This document shows, piece after piece, positions 1 to 11,858 of a DNA stretch of 64,000 nucleotides. The position numbers and the translations under genes were made by a program. The notes beneath the pieces are model-generated. The model was not told the DNA's origin. It saw only the letters and a program-made list of their open reading frames with translations, and did no database searches. Position 1 is the stretch's first letter; every line of letters starts with the position of its first letter. Location of the stretch: positions 16,328,141-16,392,140 of the forward strand of contig NC_079507.1 in the NCBI RefSeq assembly GCF_030052815.1, given 5' to 3'. Source of the stretch: Hevea brasiliensis. Its lineage: Eukaryota; Streptophyta; Magnoliopsida; Malpighiales; Euphorbiaceae.

Positions 1-1857
1 CAATCGATCCAACTATATATATTTATAAGCTTAGGTTTATTATGGGCAATTAAGCATTAATAATTATTTAACTAAATTTTCATGTTCATGTATTATGGGA
101 AAGTTTGTCACACATTTCTGTTTCATGTAATTTAGCATATAGTGACAACAGCATTTTCACATCAATGTATAGTGGGAAAGTGAATCCCACATACCCATTC
201 ATATAATTTAGCATGTAGTGACTTATTAGGGATAAGTCAATAAGTTATTTCAAGAACCTTTCTTTAGGTTCAACTTTATTGTCTTATTTTTACATATCAA
301 ATTGAGCAGCTTGTGGCTATTATTTAGCCACATTTCCTCAATGGAAGTTGTTCCTCTATGTCTTGTCTTTATTTTCCTTTTTGAATCATGTCATTTGGAT
401 TTTTATAACTCAAGTTATGGTCAAATAACCATAACTAGGTCAATTTTGGATTTTGGTTCTCTTACTAGGCAGTCTTGATATTATACTTTGCCAATTTTAT
501 TTGAGTAGGTTGTTGCCTTATTTAGGTCTACTATTCTTCATAGGATATGTTTCTCTATATCATATGGTCACTTAGAATTTTCGGTTGTGATTTTTCAACT
601 CTTGTAGAATTATTTATAGTCAAATTATTGACCTAAACTCAAGTGTCTTGTAGTAATAGGATTTCAATTAGGTCAGTAACTTTGACCCAATATTTAAGCT
701 TCTTACATTCTTAAGTTGAGGAAAATGTCAAAACAAAGTTAAAGGTCTATTTCTTAGCTTTCCAGAATGGTATGGATCATTTCAGTTGAAGATTTCTAGT
801 GGGAGATATGCTTAAGACACTATTCTAGAGTTAATGGTCATTTATACCATTTTCAGATTTGGTTTGCCAAATTAATCGAGTTAATTGACCTAGTTCTCTT
901 AGTTTCTGGGTCTTAGTCCAATTACCAATTTTGTAGATCTATGTCTTATAGAAATTTTAGCACTGATTGCATGTCATTTGGAGTTATATAGACCAAGATA
1001 TGATCTTTTTACAAAAACTAGTCAAGTTGCATTTATTTGTCAAATTCTGGGTTGCAATGGTTCTGGATAGTTTTGGTACCTCAATTTGTGCAAGTAATTT
1101 GACTTGGCTAATGGAATTTTTGAGTTCTGTGATCTTCACAAAAGTTGTAGCCCTATGTCTAGGCTTTCCAATGGTATAAATTTCAGGTCATTTGGACCTG
1201 TCTACAGTGAATTATGGCTAAATGATTAACTACTGTTCATATGGTCAAATTCTGGGTTCGCACATTACCAATTCCGGATTATGTCAAATTTGAGGTCATT
1301 TTTCGGATAGAATTTTAGCAAGGTTTCTCCATGAAAGTTGGCACATTTTATGTCTAGTTTTATCTCCAATTGGCCTTATACCAATTGGGGTCACACAATT
1401 TAGGTTATTACTCCAAAAGCATACTACCCTCATTTAATTCCTCAAACACACAAACATTACACATTTAATTCTGTATTTCTTCATCTCCCATACATCAATT
1501 TTGGATTTATAATGTGCTAACATCTTTTATCACACCTCAAATTGGTTAATTTGAGCAGTTTACATAAGTCCTCAATATACCTTACACAACCTTAATTCAA
1601 AAAGTCAAAGTCAAAATAAGGCATATGGAATAACTAACTAATACACATGAATTCAAGTAGCAAGTTGCTATATACTTCCACTAATGCATTAACACCAAAA
1701 TTCAATATTTACATTCATGAAATTAGCACATTCCAAGGAACTTCAAGGCTACCAATTTTTGACAAATTCTTAAGGTCTTCAACACTTCCTTTAAAACCAT
1801 AATTCACATGCTCAATCTCACATATACACTTGCAATTCAATTCTAATTCTTATAATC
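1..1857 (-). repeat. G0 gypsy 3' LTR, left part (minus orientation)
   Basis: This AT-rich non-coding stretch is the same sequence as 36024-37920, base for base apart from scattered differences and a shorter TA run near position 13. It continues at 32610-33857 after removal of the inserted element G1. The joined piece ends in TTACA at 33857, next to a reversed polypurine tract, so it is the 3' LTR of a minus-strand gypsy element; roughly 1.4 kb of this LTR lies left of the window. It contains the degenerate AAAGTTGTAG..CTATGTCT modules (341-430, 930-1004, 1137-1250) and a CCAATTGG pair at 1366-1388. I see no gene here; short open frames do not match any family. Confidence 0.85.
1853..1857. repeat. 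Target site duplication of G1, left copy (TAATC)
   Basis: TAATC stands directly before the TGTAACACCC start of G1 and again at 32605-32609 directly after its end. The unoccupied form, with a single TAATC followed by ACCTTAATTAA, is present at 37921-37925 in the sister LTR of G0. Confidence 0.95.
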
Positions 1858-4800
1858 TGTAACACCCCCATTTGTATAGCCTGGTATATTTCACTATTTC
1901 GGTGACCAGAGTCAGACCGGACAATTAAAGGGATTAGAACCACACTTAAGATAACTAGATAAGCTATAAACACAAATAATTAGTAATTGCCAATTGGTTA
2001 AGTATAAATAAGAAGAATAGAACATAAGAAGTTAAACAAGCCGAGAGTCACAACGATGGGTGACCTTCTCGGGAATGACTGCGAAGTTGATTTAAACTCA
2101 AATTTCGAATCGTAAAATGTGCCGCCGCTGTCCTTAGGACCATTACGAACACAGTGAAAAAGAGAAAATAACGAAAAAGAATTGTTAAGTAAGTCAAATA
2201 ATTAGGTCAGAGAGCCGAAAGAAACATTGAATTATTTGCAAACCGGGTTGAATCGACGAGGGGCAATTTGGTCAATTGACCCCGAGAGCTGACTCCTGAT
2301 CTAATTGTCAAATAAAATTGGAGAAAAGAAAATTTTGGAGTTGGGAATTAAATTAAAGAACTAATAGAAAAACAAAATAAAAAAAAAAGAAAGAGAAAAT
2401 GAAAAAGGTGTAGGGAGATGACATCATGCATGATGCCATAAATCCTATAATTAATAAATTAATTAAATTGAATTTTTGGTCTTTCATATGGCAAATTACA
2501 TAAAAGAAATAAAAAGAAAAAGAAAATATCATTTGGTCTTCTTCCTCACCTTGTGCCGCCTCACTCTCCATCTCATCTCCATGAATTTTCCTCCATTAAA
2601 GCTTGCACTCAAGCTTTGAAATCCTTACTAAACCTCAACTTCACCCATAATTGCTTCATAAAACTTGTTTTAGTCACTTGAAAAGGAGATTGATCATCAA
2701 AGAAAGAAGAAAAGAAGAGAGAAATTAGAGAATTCAAATTCAAGTGAGGTAAGCACACCAATTTGAAAGTTTGAGATTTAGTAGTTGTGTTTATAGCTTG
2801 AGTTACTTAGAAATAAACTTGAAATGAAATAAAAACGTGTGTGGAGGACCAAACTGAATTTTGGCCAGTAGGTGTATGGGAGTATATTTGTATGGTTTGA
2901 TGGATTTGAATGAGTTTATGGACCTCCATTAGTTGAATGATTATAGTTAAAAGCTTTGAAATTAGCTAAATGCAATAATTTAGTGTGGTTAGGGTTTGAA
3001 CTTAGGGTTTAGAGACAAAAATTGTAAGGAAGTGGTAAATGATGTTTTTGACCTAATGTGAAGTGAGAAATGGTCATTTGTGACCAAATGAAGTGTGTTG
3101 GAATGGTTGGAGTTAAGGCCAAATTCGGAGCAGCATGACCAAGTTACCTTTAAGGGACTAAAAATGAAATTTTACAAGTCCAATTGGTATGAGACCAATT
3201 GGGAATGAAAATAGATACTAAATGACACAATTTTCATTTAGGAAGCATGCCCAAAAAAGTGACCAAAAACTACTGAACAAATTAACCAAACTTGAAAAAT
3301 CACAGTCTGCCCTGTACAAACTGACCAAATGAACAAACAAATGAACAGTGTTTGTTCATTTGGTCATAACTTGAGCTAGGAAGGTCTAAAACTTTCATGC
3401 AGAACAAAAACCCAAATTATGCCATTAACTAAGTCATTTGGCCACCCCAAGTTGGTGACCCAAAGCGCAAAGACTAAAAATTGCCCGAGTGCAGGTTGTG
3501 TCTAATCCGGCAGCTATGGTTCAAATGGCTATAACTTGAGCTACAAAACTCCAATTGGAGTGATTTGAAAAGGGAAATAAACTTAAGACAATAGGAAACA
3601 TTTTCTATGAAGAAAGTTTTGCCAAATTCCAACAGTAAAATGACTAATGGAACAGTGCAACCTAAGGCACCAAAACTAAAAATTTGCAATTTTGCCTAAA
3701 ACACTTAGAATTTAAATAAACAATCAAAACCAACAAATTTAATGACCAAAATGTGTTATGTGGGTGAAGTTGGAATTCCCATACCTATTAAGCCTTAGAA
3801 AGTCAACAATTTGACTTGAATAGTATAGTGAATAGTAACCCGAAACACAAAAATTTCAAGAACGTCGAGTTTATCACATTAGAGCTAGGTAAAAGTGAAG
3901 TTAAATTTATTTTTGGATTTATGCTAAGTTATGGTACTGAAACACTGTGAAACTGTGTGTTTCAGCTGAAAAAGACTTAGAATGTCTGAGAGATTGAATC
4001 AAGGCCTAGAGTCGACTTACGTCAGGTCTGTGCACAATAATTCTTGTTTAAATATTTTATTCTCAAAAATTTGACTTCTGTGATTAATTATGTATTGTGT
4101 TGCTATTTTATGATCGCAAATATGACTTTGGAAATGGATCAGATTTCTCACAAATTATTTGATTAAATCGTTTTGAATTGATTTTGTGTTTACACTTAGC
4201 ATGACAGTGCCTTATTATTCCTCTTCCATTTATGGGGTGAGATCGATTATTTTTCCTCCTTCTCTGCTTTACCAGTTGAGGTTATAGATTAGATGAGTAC
4301 TCATTAGCTAGTTAGCCACCTCCCTCATTGATTTCGATTATTGGGGTTGTAGATTGCTTTGTCGTGGTGTACAACACGGCATTGATCGAAAATTTTCTAT
4401 CATGGCTTAAGTTGTGTATGACTAGGCAACACTGTGTTTATTAAATTATTTGACTAAATTGTATTATTATGATTTTTGATAATTTGTGAAATGTGATTGA
4501 GAAATATTTAAATTGTGTTTTGTTAATGAATGATTTATGTATTGTATTTAAAATTTTTATTGCGCATCACTGAGTATTTTTATACCCAGCGATAGCTTAT
4601 TTTGCTGTCGCAGATAAAAGCAAGGAGAAAGCAACAGAGTGAGCTGCTATTGAATTGAGGACCACACTGATCTTTTTGTACGGGTATTATTTTATACCCT
4701 TGTAGTTAATTTTGATGTAAATATTATAATATTTTATGTATCAATATAAAGTTGAGCAGTTGTATAATAAATTGTAATAATATTATTTTTGGATTTCCTT

Positions 4801-5254
4801 CTGTAAATTAAGATTTGTATTTGTGAATTTCATATTATATGCACTGTGGATGGAATTATGAAATATTTTAAGCTGATAAATTTTTTGTTGAATTGTGGAA
4901 TGATTTGAACTGTGTTGATTTGAGATTAATTGGAGGTTGGGAGTTGTGGAAAATTATTGGAAGTGTTTTTCTCAGGTATTTGAAGAACTGTTTTCTCAAA
5001 ATACAGACGGCACTCTGCCGAAATTTTTATAAAATTTGCGGAAAAATAAAAATGAAAAAAAATTTTTACTAGTTTATAAGATTTGAATAAATAATTTTAA
5101 TTCCTACCAAAATGCTCACCACTTCCAAAATGCAAGAAAATAGTTTAAAAATCCCTTGTAGTGTACTTAATGAATTATCGGTAGGCGAAGTTCGGTAGTT
5201 CATTAGGTATTCTACAGGATCATGTTATACCTTACAGAGGAGTAATGTGTAACA
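1858..5254 (+). repeat. G1 5' LTR
   Basis: It begins TGTAACACCCC and ends GTGTAACA, and is a 3397-bp direct repeat of 29143-32604. Compared with the 3' copy it lacks a 21-bp segment near 3130 that forms one arm of a palindrome, and about 45 bp near 3390. It carries the CCAATTGG-N7-CCAATTGG pair at 3180-3202 and modules conserved in other gypsy LTRs on the opposite strand. No gene is present. Confidence 0.93.
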
Positions 5255-5262
5255 TGTTTTAG

Positions 5263-5274
5263 TGATATCAGAGC
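5263..5274 (+). other. G1 primer binding site (initiator tRNA-Met)
   Basis: TGATATCAGAGC lies 8 bp after the 5' LTR and differs by one base from TGGTATCAGAGC, the sequence complementary to the 3' end of plant initiator tRNA-Met. It would prime minus-strand DNA synthesis; the mismatch is probably a later G-to-A mutation. Confidence 0.8.
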
Positions 5275-5443
5275 ATAGTTTTGCAATAAATTTTGACTAT
5301 GCATGTGAATATTTCTTTGACAAGTACAACTACTCAAGTGTCTTTAATTGATACATATAACATATTTACATCATGAATATGCACTAACGGAGGTCAACCT
5401 CCTTGTGTTTGATCTCAGGAAGTAGAAATTTCGGGAAAACGGA

Positions 5444-6937
5444 ATGGAAGAAGGAGATCATTCTGTGTAACAATCTGTTGAGGCTAAGGTTCAAGGGGAA
5501 GCCCCAGCACTCCAGAACGTGAGTGGGTAAGCCACTCCAGCTCCTACTCCAGCACCGTAGTTCCCTGCTCAGTTTGCACAGTAGATGGCTGCATTTTTCC
5601 AGCAAATGGCGAGAAATGTGCCACCCCAAGCTCAGATGCAAGCACTTATAGCACAACCACAGCCCTCAGCTCGGCAATATAAAAAATTGATGAAATTTGG
5701 GGCCACCGAGTTTAAGGGCACTGCGGATCCACTGGAGGCAGAACAGTGGTTGGAAAGAATGGAACGAGTTTTTAGAAAGCTGTAGTGTACTGAAGAATTA
5801 AAATTTGAATATTCAGTATCTCTTCTCCAAGGGGATGCATATGAATGGTAGAAGACCATCCCCCACAGCCTGGTAGAACCTCCAGTCCTTACTTGGTCAG
5901 ACATTTTGAGGGAGTTTCGATAGAAGTGGGTCCCCGATGCATATGTGGATATGAAGTTACAAGAATTCCTAAGTTTGAAACAAGGGGACAGAACTATAGC
6001 AGAATATGAGAGAGACTTCTCTCGACTAAGCCACTACGCTGGAAGTTTAGTCTCCACTCCCAGAGACAGATGTATGAGGTTTGAATCTGGGTTAAGGCCG
6101 AATCTGAGGATGCAAGTTGTGGGATTCAGACATCAGAATTTTTCTAAGTTGATTTCACAAGCCCTGGAACTGGAAAGGATAGAATTAGAAGGGGCAATGA
6201 AGAAGGGTACACAAGAGAAAGAGAAAATTGAAAAGACTACTGGACAAGCACCTGAGAGTGGTTCAGGGAAGAGGAAATAGTCTGGAGGATCTAGCTCTCG
6301 CAGATCTGGTAGAGGCAGATTTTTTGGCCAAAGACCACCCCAGTCTGATCAACAGACTCAGCAGGCACCCCGAGGAGCTCTATCGGTATGGCAGTGTGAA
6401 ACTTGTGGTAGAACACACAGTGGGGTTTGTTTCAAGGCCACCGGTGCATGTTTTAACTATGGAGGGAGCGGACATTTCACTAAGGATTGTACTAGTCCGC
6501 GCCGGTCTGGATCTTCTGCTACATCTGAAGGATCAGCCCAAGTCTCTACACCTAGAGGGTCACAGCCAGCTGGTAGAGGTAGAGGCAGAGGTAGGGGTCT
6601 TGGTAACACTCCTGGGAGTCAAAGCACTGTTAACCAGCCAGTATCCAGTGGCACACCAGTCAGAGTGTATACTATGCATCAGAGAGAGGAGGCTAAAACA
6701 TCAAACGTAGTAGCTGATATTTTCTCCATCCTTGACCAAGATGTACATGTGTTATTTAATCTTGGCTCCACACATTTGTATGTTAGTGCTAGTGTGATGT
6801 GTTCTACTGCTATCCAGTGTGTACCAATGGATTATGATGTGCTAGTAACTAGTCCATTAGGCCAGGAGGTCAGGGTAAATAAATTATATAGGGATTGTCC
6901 TTTGGTGACCAAGGACACACTTTTCTGTCTGATTTAA
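5444..6937 (+). pseudogene. G1 gag and protease, decayed
   Basis: One reading frame, starting at the ATG at 5444, runs through gag into protease but is broken by about eight stops (for example at 5528, 5558, 5582 and 5783), several of which look like CAG-to-TAG changes. The retrotransposon gag domain is recognisable from EAEQWLERMERVF (about 5730) to the RCMRFESGLRPNLR region (about 6070). An Arg/Gly/Gln-rich linker leads to a two-part zinc knuckle at 6394-6490; in the second knuckle the second Cys is Tyr (codon 6458). The protease motif reads FNLGSTH, so the catalytic Asp is Asn (codon 6758). A frameshift just before 6937 moves the rest of pol to another frame. Gag would form the particle and protease would cut the polyprotein; neither can work as it stands. 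Confidence 0.9.
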
Positions 6938-9119
6938 TTGAATTTCCCTTCAGAGATTATGACATTATCTTGGGCATGGATTGGTTAGCCAGGCATCATG
7001 CAATGATTGACTATAGACTGAAGACAGTCACTTTTGGTCTTCCTTAGTATGGTGATGTAGTAATACATGGGGAGAGGTAGTTATTGCCTTCAAACATCAT
7101 TTTAGCTGCACTGGCAAGAAAAATGATTAGAAAAAGGTGTGAGGCGTACTTGGCACATGTGATAGACACCCAAGTGGATAGTCCAGCATTGAGGGATATC
7201 CCTACGGTATGTGATTTTCCACATGTATTTCCTGATGAATTGCCAGGATTACCTCCAGAAAGAGAAGTGCAGTTTGAAATTGATGTTATGCCTGGTGTGG
7301 ACCCAATCTCCATAATGCCATACAGAATGGTACCAGCAGAACTAAAAGAATTGAAAGTATAGTTGTAAGAGTTGCTTGACAAGGGTTTCATCCGCCCTAG
7401 TGTGTCACCTTGGGGAGCGCCAGTATTGTTTGTAAAGAAGAAGGATGGCACTCTCTGGTTATGCATTGACTATCGGCAGTTGAATAAGGTGACAATAAAG
7501 AACAGATACCCATTGCCCTGCATTGATGACTTGTTTGATCAGTTGAGGGGTGCAGTTGTGTTCTCCAAAATTGACCTGAGATCAGGTTATTATCAGCTAA
7601 AAGTACAAGAGCAGAGTATTTCTAAAACTGCCTTTAGAACCCACTATGGCCATTATGAGTTCTTGGTCATGCCATTCGGGTTAACTAATGCTCCGGCTGC
7701 TTTTATGGATCTGATGAACACTATCTTCAGACCATACCTCGACCAATTTGTTGTGGTATTCATCGATGATATATTGGTTTACTCGAGGAGTGCAGAAGAG
7801 CATGATAGACATCTGCGGATTGTATTACAAACTTTGAGGGAGAAACAGCTATATGCCAAATTGTCGAAATGTGAATTTTGGCTGAAAGAAATATCTTTCT
7901 TGGGGCATGTAGTATCAGAAGAGGGCATCAAGGTAGATCCAAGTAAGATTGAAGTCTGCCCATTGGAAGCCACCCGAAATATCACGTAGATCCACGCTTT
8001 AGGTTTAGCCGATACTACCACAATTTGTGAAGGGATTCTCCATGTTGGCATCTCCATTGACCAAGCTGCTTAGAAAAGATGTGAAATTTCAGTGGACGGA
8101 TAAATGCCAACAGAGTTTTAATGAATTGAAGAGATGTTTGACTGAAGCTCCAGTCCTTACTTTACCTACTCCGGGTAAAGAATACACAGTTTACAGTGAT
8201 GCTTCTCACAATGGGTTAGGCTGTGCATTGATGCAAGATCGAAATATCATTGCCTATGCATCAAGCCAGCTAAAGCCGCATGAGAGGAACTATCCGACAC
8301 ATGACTTGGAGCTTGCAGCTATTGTGTTTGCTCTTAAGATCTGGAGACATTATTTCTATGGGGAGAAGTGCTACATCTACACAGATCATAAGAGTTTGAA
8401 GTATTTGGGCACTCAGAATGAGTTGAACTTGAGACAGAGGAGATAGTTAGACTTGATAAAAAACTATGATTGTCTGATAGACTATCAGCCAGGGAAAGCT
8501 AATGTTGTGGCTGACGCCTTAAGTCGCAAGACTATGGCAAGTCTACGGGTTACTCCTTTGTCTATGGTACATGAGTTGAGATCATTACATGCCAGTTTAG
8601 AGATTAATGATGACGGGCAGATAGCAGTTGCATGGCATGCACAACCAGTGTTGATTGATCAGATCAGAATGGCTGCTCAGAATGATGAAAGGTATCAGAA
8701 ACTGTTGGAAGAAGTCAGGCAGGGCAAGAAACCAGAATTCTCAATAAGAGATGATGGTCTACTACTACACCAGGGCAGAATGTGTGTTCCTAATGATGTT
8801 GATTTGAGGTAGATCATTTTGAAAGAAGCACATGAGCCTCCTTTTGCCATGCACCCTGGTGGTACAAAAATGTATAGAGAGCTAAAGGAGCATTACTGGT
8901 GGATGAGTATGAAAAGAGATGTAGCAGAGTTTGTTTCTAAATGCCTAACTTGTCAGCAAGTGAAGGCAGAGCATCAAGCACCCACTGGGTTATTACATCC
9001 ACTACCAGTGCCAGAATGGAAATGCAAAAGAATAACGATGGATTTTGTGATGAGACTTCCAAAGACACAAAAGAGTCATGATGCAGTATGGGTCATTATT
9101 GACAGACTGATCAAGTCTG
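6938..9119 (+). pseudogene. G1 pol, first part: reverse transcriptase, RNase H, start of integrase
   Basis: The region after protease (ILGMDWLARHH, about 6965) leads into the linker with LPPEREV (about 7250). The reverse transcriptase keeps its key motifs: [13 protein letters not shown] (about 7562), [12 protein letters not shown] (about 7670) and the FIDD catalytic pair with Asp codons at 7765-7770. Two stops at 7363 and 7369 and a deletion with frame change at about 7950-8030 break it. RNase H follows, with [10 protein letters not shown] (about 8193), HDLELAA (about 8300) and [10 protein letters not shown] (about 8380), then stops at 8447 and 8813. The integrase HHCC region (HPGGTKMY to CLTCQQ, about 8850-8965) and the first catalytic Asp (MDF, codon 9041) precede the sudden cut by copia element C2 at 9120. 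The gene resumes at 28130. Confidence 0.93.
9115..9119. repeat. Target site duplication of C2, left copy (GTCTG)
   Basis: GTCTG at 9115-9119 is repeated at 28130-28134. Removing 9120-28134 rejoins the integrase reading frame across a Lys-Ser-Ala-His junction. Confidence 0.95.
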
Positions 9120-9874
9120 TGAAGGAACGGAAGCGTGAAAAACACAAGATTATACCATTGAATTCAAAAATTTTCACCTAGGGTCACATGCACCATGCAA
9201 GATTTATTTTTATCTATTTGATTTCAATGATAAACAACATATTAAAACTCTTTTAATATGTTTTTGGATCTGTATTTGCCATTTAAGATTTTAAAATTAA
9301 TCAGATTAATTTTAGAACCCTAGATTAAATCAAGAACGATTACACTAACCTCTTGATGTGCTGCAGCGTGTCTGCGCCTTTGAGATTCATCTTCAGGACA
9401 CCAGATGTTGTCCCTCTAGCTTGTCCACACCAAGAACACCTATGGCAGCCCTTGAACAGCTTCTAAAGCTTTTTCTATTAATTAGAAATTCAAGTTCTGC
9501 CTTTTAAGAGATTAGAGATGTAAACAGGACACTAGAAACAATTTCTAGTGTTCTTAATTCAAGAGATTGATGGCTAATCTCTTTGAATTGATGAGAGATG
9601 AAGAGAAATAGCTGGAGAGGCTCAAAGTGGCGTGACAATTGAGAGGAGAGGCTGCTGGTTGTGTTTTATTTTCTCATAACAACACTTAAATAGCTAGGTT
9701 AACGCATTAAACCCTTGCCACATGTCACCCTTTGATTAGCTCTAGGTTTAAGTGACCCAATCACATTGTGCCAAGTGTCAAACCTATATTTAATCTTGAT
9801 TTTAATCATCTTACATGATTAAAAAACATTTGGCAAGCTTATGTGTTATGCCATGTGTCACCATCTCATGGTGC

Positions 9875-9880
9875 CACGTG
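9875..9880. promoter_or_regulatory. G-box (CACGTG) in C2 3' LTR
   Basis: GCCACGTGTC contains the palindromic core bound by plant bZIP and bHLH factors. The same site is at the equivalent place in the other three C1 and C2 LTRs (11673, 19071, 26780). Use as a promoter element is inferred. Confidence 0.4.
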
Positions 9881-10318
9881 TCACACTGCAAAATGACCAA
9901 AATGCCCCTGTGTCTTAATTTTGAGTTCTCAACCCAAAATAATTATTTTTCTTCTTCTAATTAATTTATATCAAATATAAATTAATTAATTAATCTCTAT
10001 TAATTAATTTCTCATCAATTAAATTCATATTTAAACACTTTAAATATAAATTTAATTTATACTACACATCCAATAATCTAGATTTAGTTTCAAGTCATGC
10101 TAGGGACTTTGCAATTTAATTGCAAACCAAATCTATTTAATTAATCAATTAAACTCTTTAATTAATTAATTAAATCATATTTAAATAGGTGATAACTTGT
10201 GTATGTGTGTGACTTACTAGGCTCATCACTAATTGGCAATGAGACATGATATCAACTCTTAATATCATCAGAACTCTTTCTTACCATAAATGATTTCTCT
10301 AAATCATTTTATGAACCT

Positions 10319-10323
10319 CATAG
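10319..10323. repeat. Target site duplication of C1, left copy (CATAG)
   Basis: CATAG precedes C1 here and follows it at 19825-19829. The intact target, with one CATAG followed by ACCATGG, is visible in the other LTR of C2 near 27225. Confidence 0.95.
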
Positions 10324-11672
10324 TGTTAGTAGTATGCCCTAGAGCATATCATTTAGTATGTATCTTGTACATATTTTTAATAATAAAAGGCATTTCCACT
10401 TTTCCGTTTACATAATATATTTATGTGTAATAGAAAAGGTCCATTGATATTTTGTTAGAAATATTATTCTTAAGTTGTTAAGAATATGAGTGACAATATT
10501 TCTAGCACAAAGTATCATAAATAGGTTCACAATCGAGGATACTTCATAATAAGGACATGACTTATCCAGAAAGATTGTATTCATGTTTGTTCCCAAGTTA
10601 TTTATATGACATGTAAATAAGATGGAATGGTGAGTCTCATGCCATATAACAAACATGATAGGCACTTATAAATGATAAGTAGGCCGAACCAGTGACACTT
10701 ATGACAAGCACATGGAGTTTACTCTTGTCAATGTTTTGTCATAAATCATATCAGTGCATATAATCTTTAGACCTGAGATAGCACATTTATCTTGTATATA
10801 GGTAGTTTGAGTTTGATATTGCTTTCATACTTGTACTATGTATGGGTATATGGGCATGTGTTGGCTCCTGCTAGTTATATATGGAGGTAGGTGTTGATCA
10901 AGAAGGAATCTGTTCCTCTAAGTAAATAGAGATAAAATCCTATGTTCATTTAATTGTTCTTGATGTTTTCAAGTTCCTGGCCAGGACAGATAGATTTATT
11001 CAGAAAAGAGTTTCTGATGAGAAAAATCTTTTAATCAAGAACTGGAATTAAAAGAGAACATAATATTCATAGCAAATGGAGTTTGACATAAACCATGACT
11101 CCAGCTTGAGTTGGGATTTTGTAACAGAGAGATTCTAGTGCATGGTAACATATGATTATAGGTTCATTTAAGGTAAATCTTATTACTAATTGGGTGGCCA
11201 TGGCATGCTATGCTAGGTGTTAACCATGGTCTATGAGGTTCATAAAATGATTTAGAGAAATCATTTATGGTAAGAAAGAGTTCTGATGATATTAAGAGTT
11301 GATATCATGTCTCATTGCCAATTAGTGATGAGCCTAGTAAGTCACACACATACACAAGTTATCACCTATTTAAATATGATTTAATTAATTAATTAAAGAG
11401 TTTAATTGATTAATTAAATAGATTTGGTTTGCAATTAAATTGCAAAGTCCCTAGCATGACTTGAAACCAAATCTAGATTATTGGATGTGTAGTATAAATT
11501 AAATTTATATTTAAAGTGTTTAAATATGAATTTAATTGATGAGAAATTAATTAATAGAGATTAATTAATTAATTTATATTTGATATAAATTAATTAGAAG
11601 AAGAAAATAATTATTTTGGGTTAAGAACTCAAAATTAAGACACAGGGGCATTTTGGTCATTTTGCAGTGTGA

Positions 11673-11678
11673 CACGTG
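11673..11678. promoter_or_regulatory. G-box (CACGTG) in C1 5' LTR
   Basis: GACACGTGGCACC matches the ACGTGGC core of abscisic-acid response elements and lies about 190 bp upstream of a TATA-like sequence. Its regulatory use is inferred, but the position fits a U3 enhancer. Confidence 0.45.
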
Positions 11679-11858
11679 GCACCATGAGATGGTGACACAT
11701 GGCATAACACATAAGCTTGCCAAATAATTTTAATCATGTAAGATGATTAAAATCAAGATTAAATATAGGTTTGACACTTGGTACAATGTGATTGGGTCAC
11801 TTAAACCTAGAGCTAATCAAAAGGTGACATGTGGCTAGGGTTTAATGTGTTAACCTAG

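Larger units (their letters stand above)
9120..10323 (-). repeat. C2 3' LTR, first part
   Basis: It begins TGAAGGAACGG, the reverse complement of the copia LTR 3' end, and matches 26024-27226. It is cut at 10323 by C1 and continues at 19830-20730, giving a whole LTR of about 2105 bp. It contains a CACGTG G-box at 9875-9880 and the AAATGACCAAAATGCCCCT motif at 9891-9909. There is no coding content apart from the start of integrase read-through at the edge. Confidence 0.93.

Noticed and set aside
967..1179. Open frames of 60-85 codons in the gypsy LTRs (for example 967-1179, 37047-37298, 54410-54598)
   Set aside because: They fall on conserved LTR modules but are interrupted in sister copies, start at different places and have no family match, so they are reported as DNA modules, not genes.
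6938..9119. Endogenous pararetrovirus (caulimovirus-like)
   Set aside because: The element has LTRs, a target duplication, integrase and a chromodomain, none of which fit a pararetrovirus.
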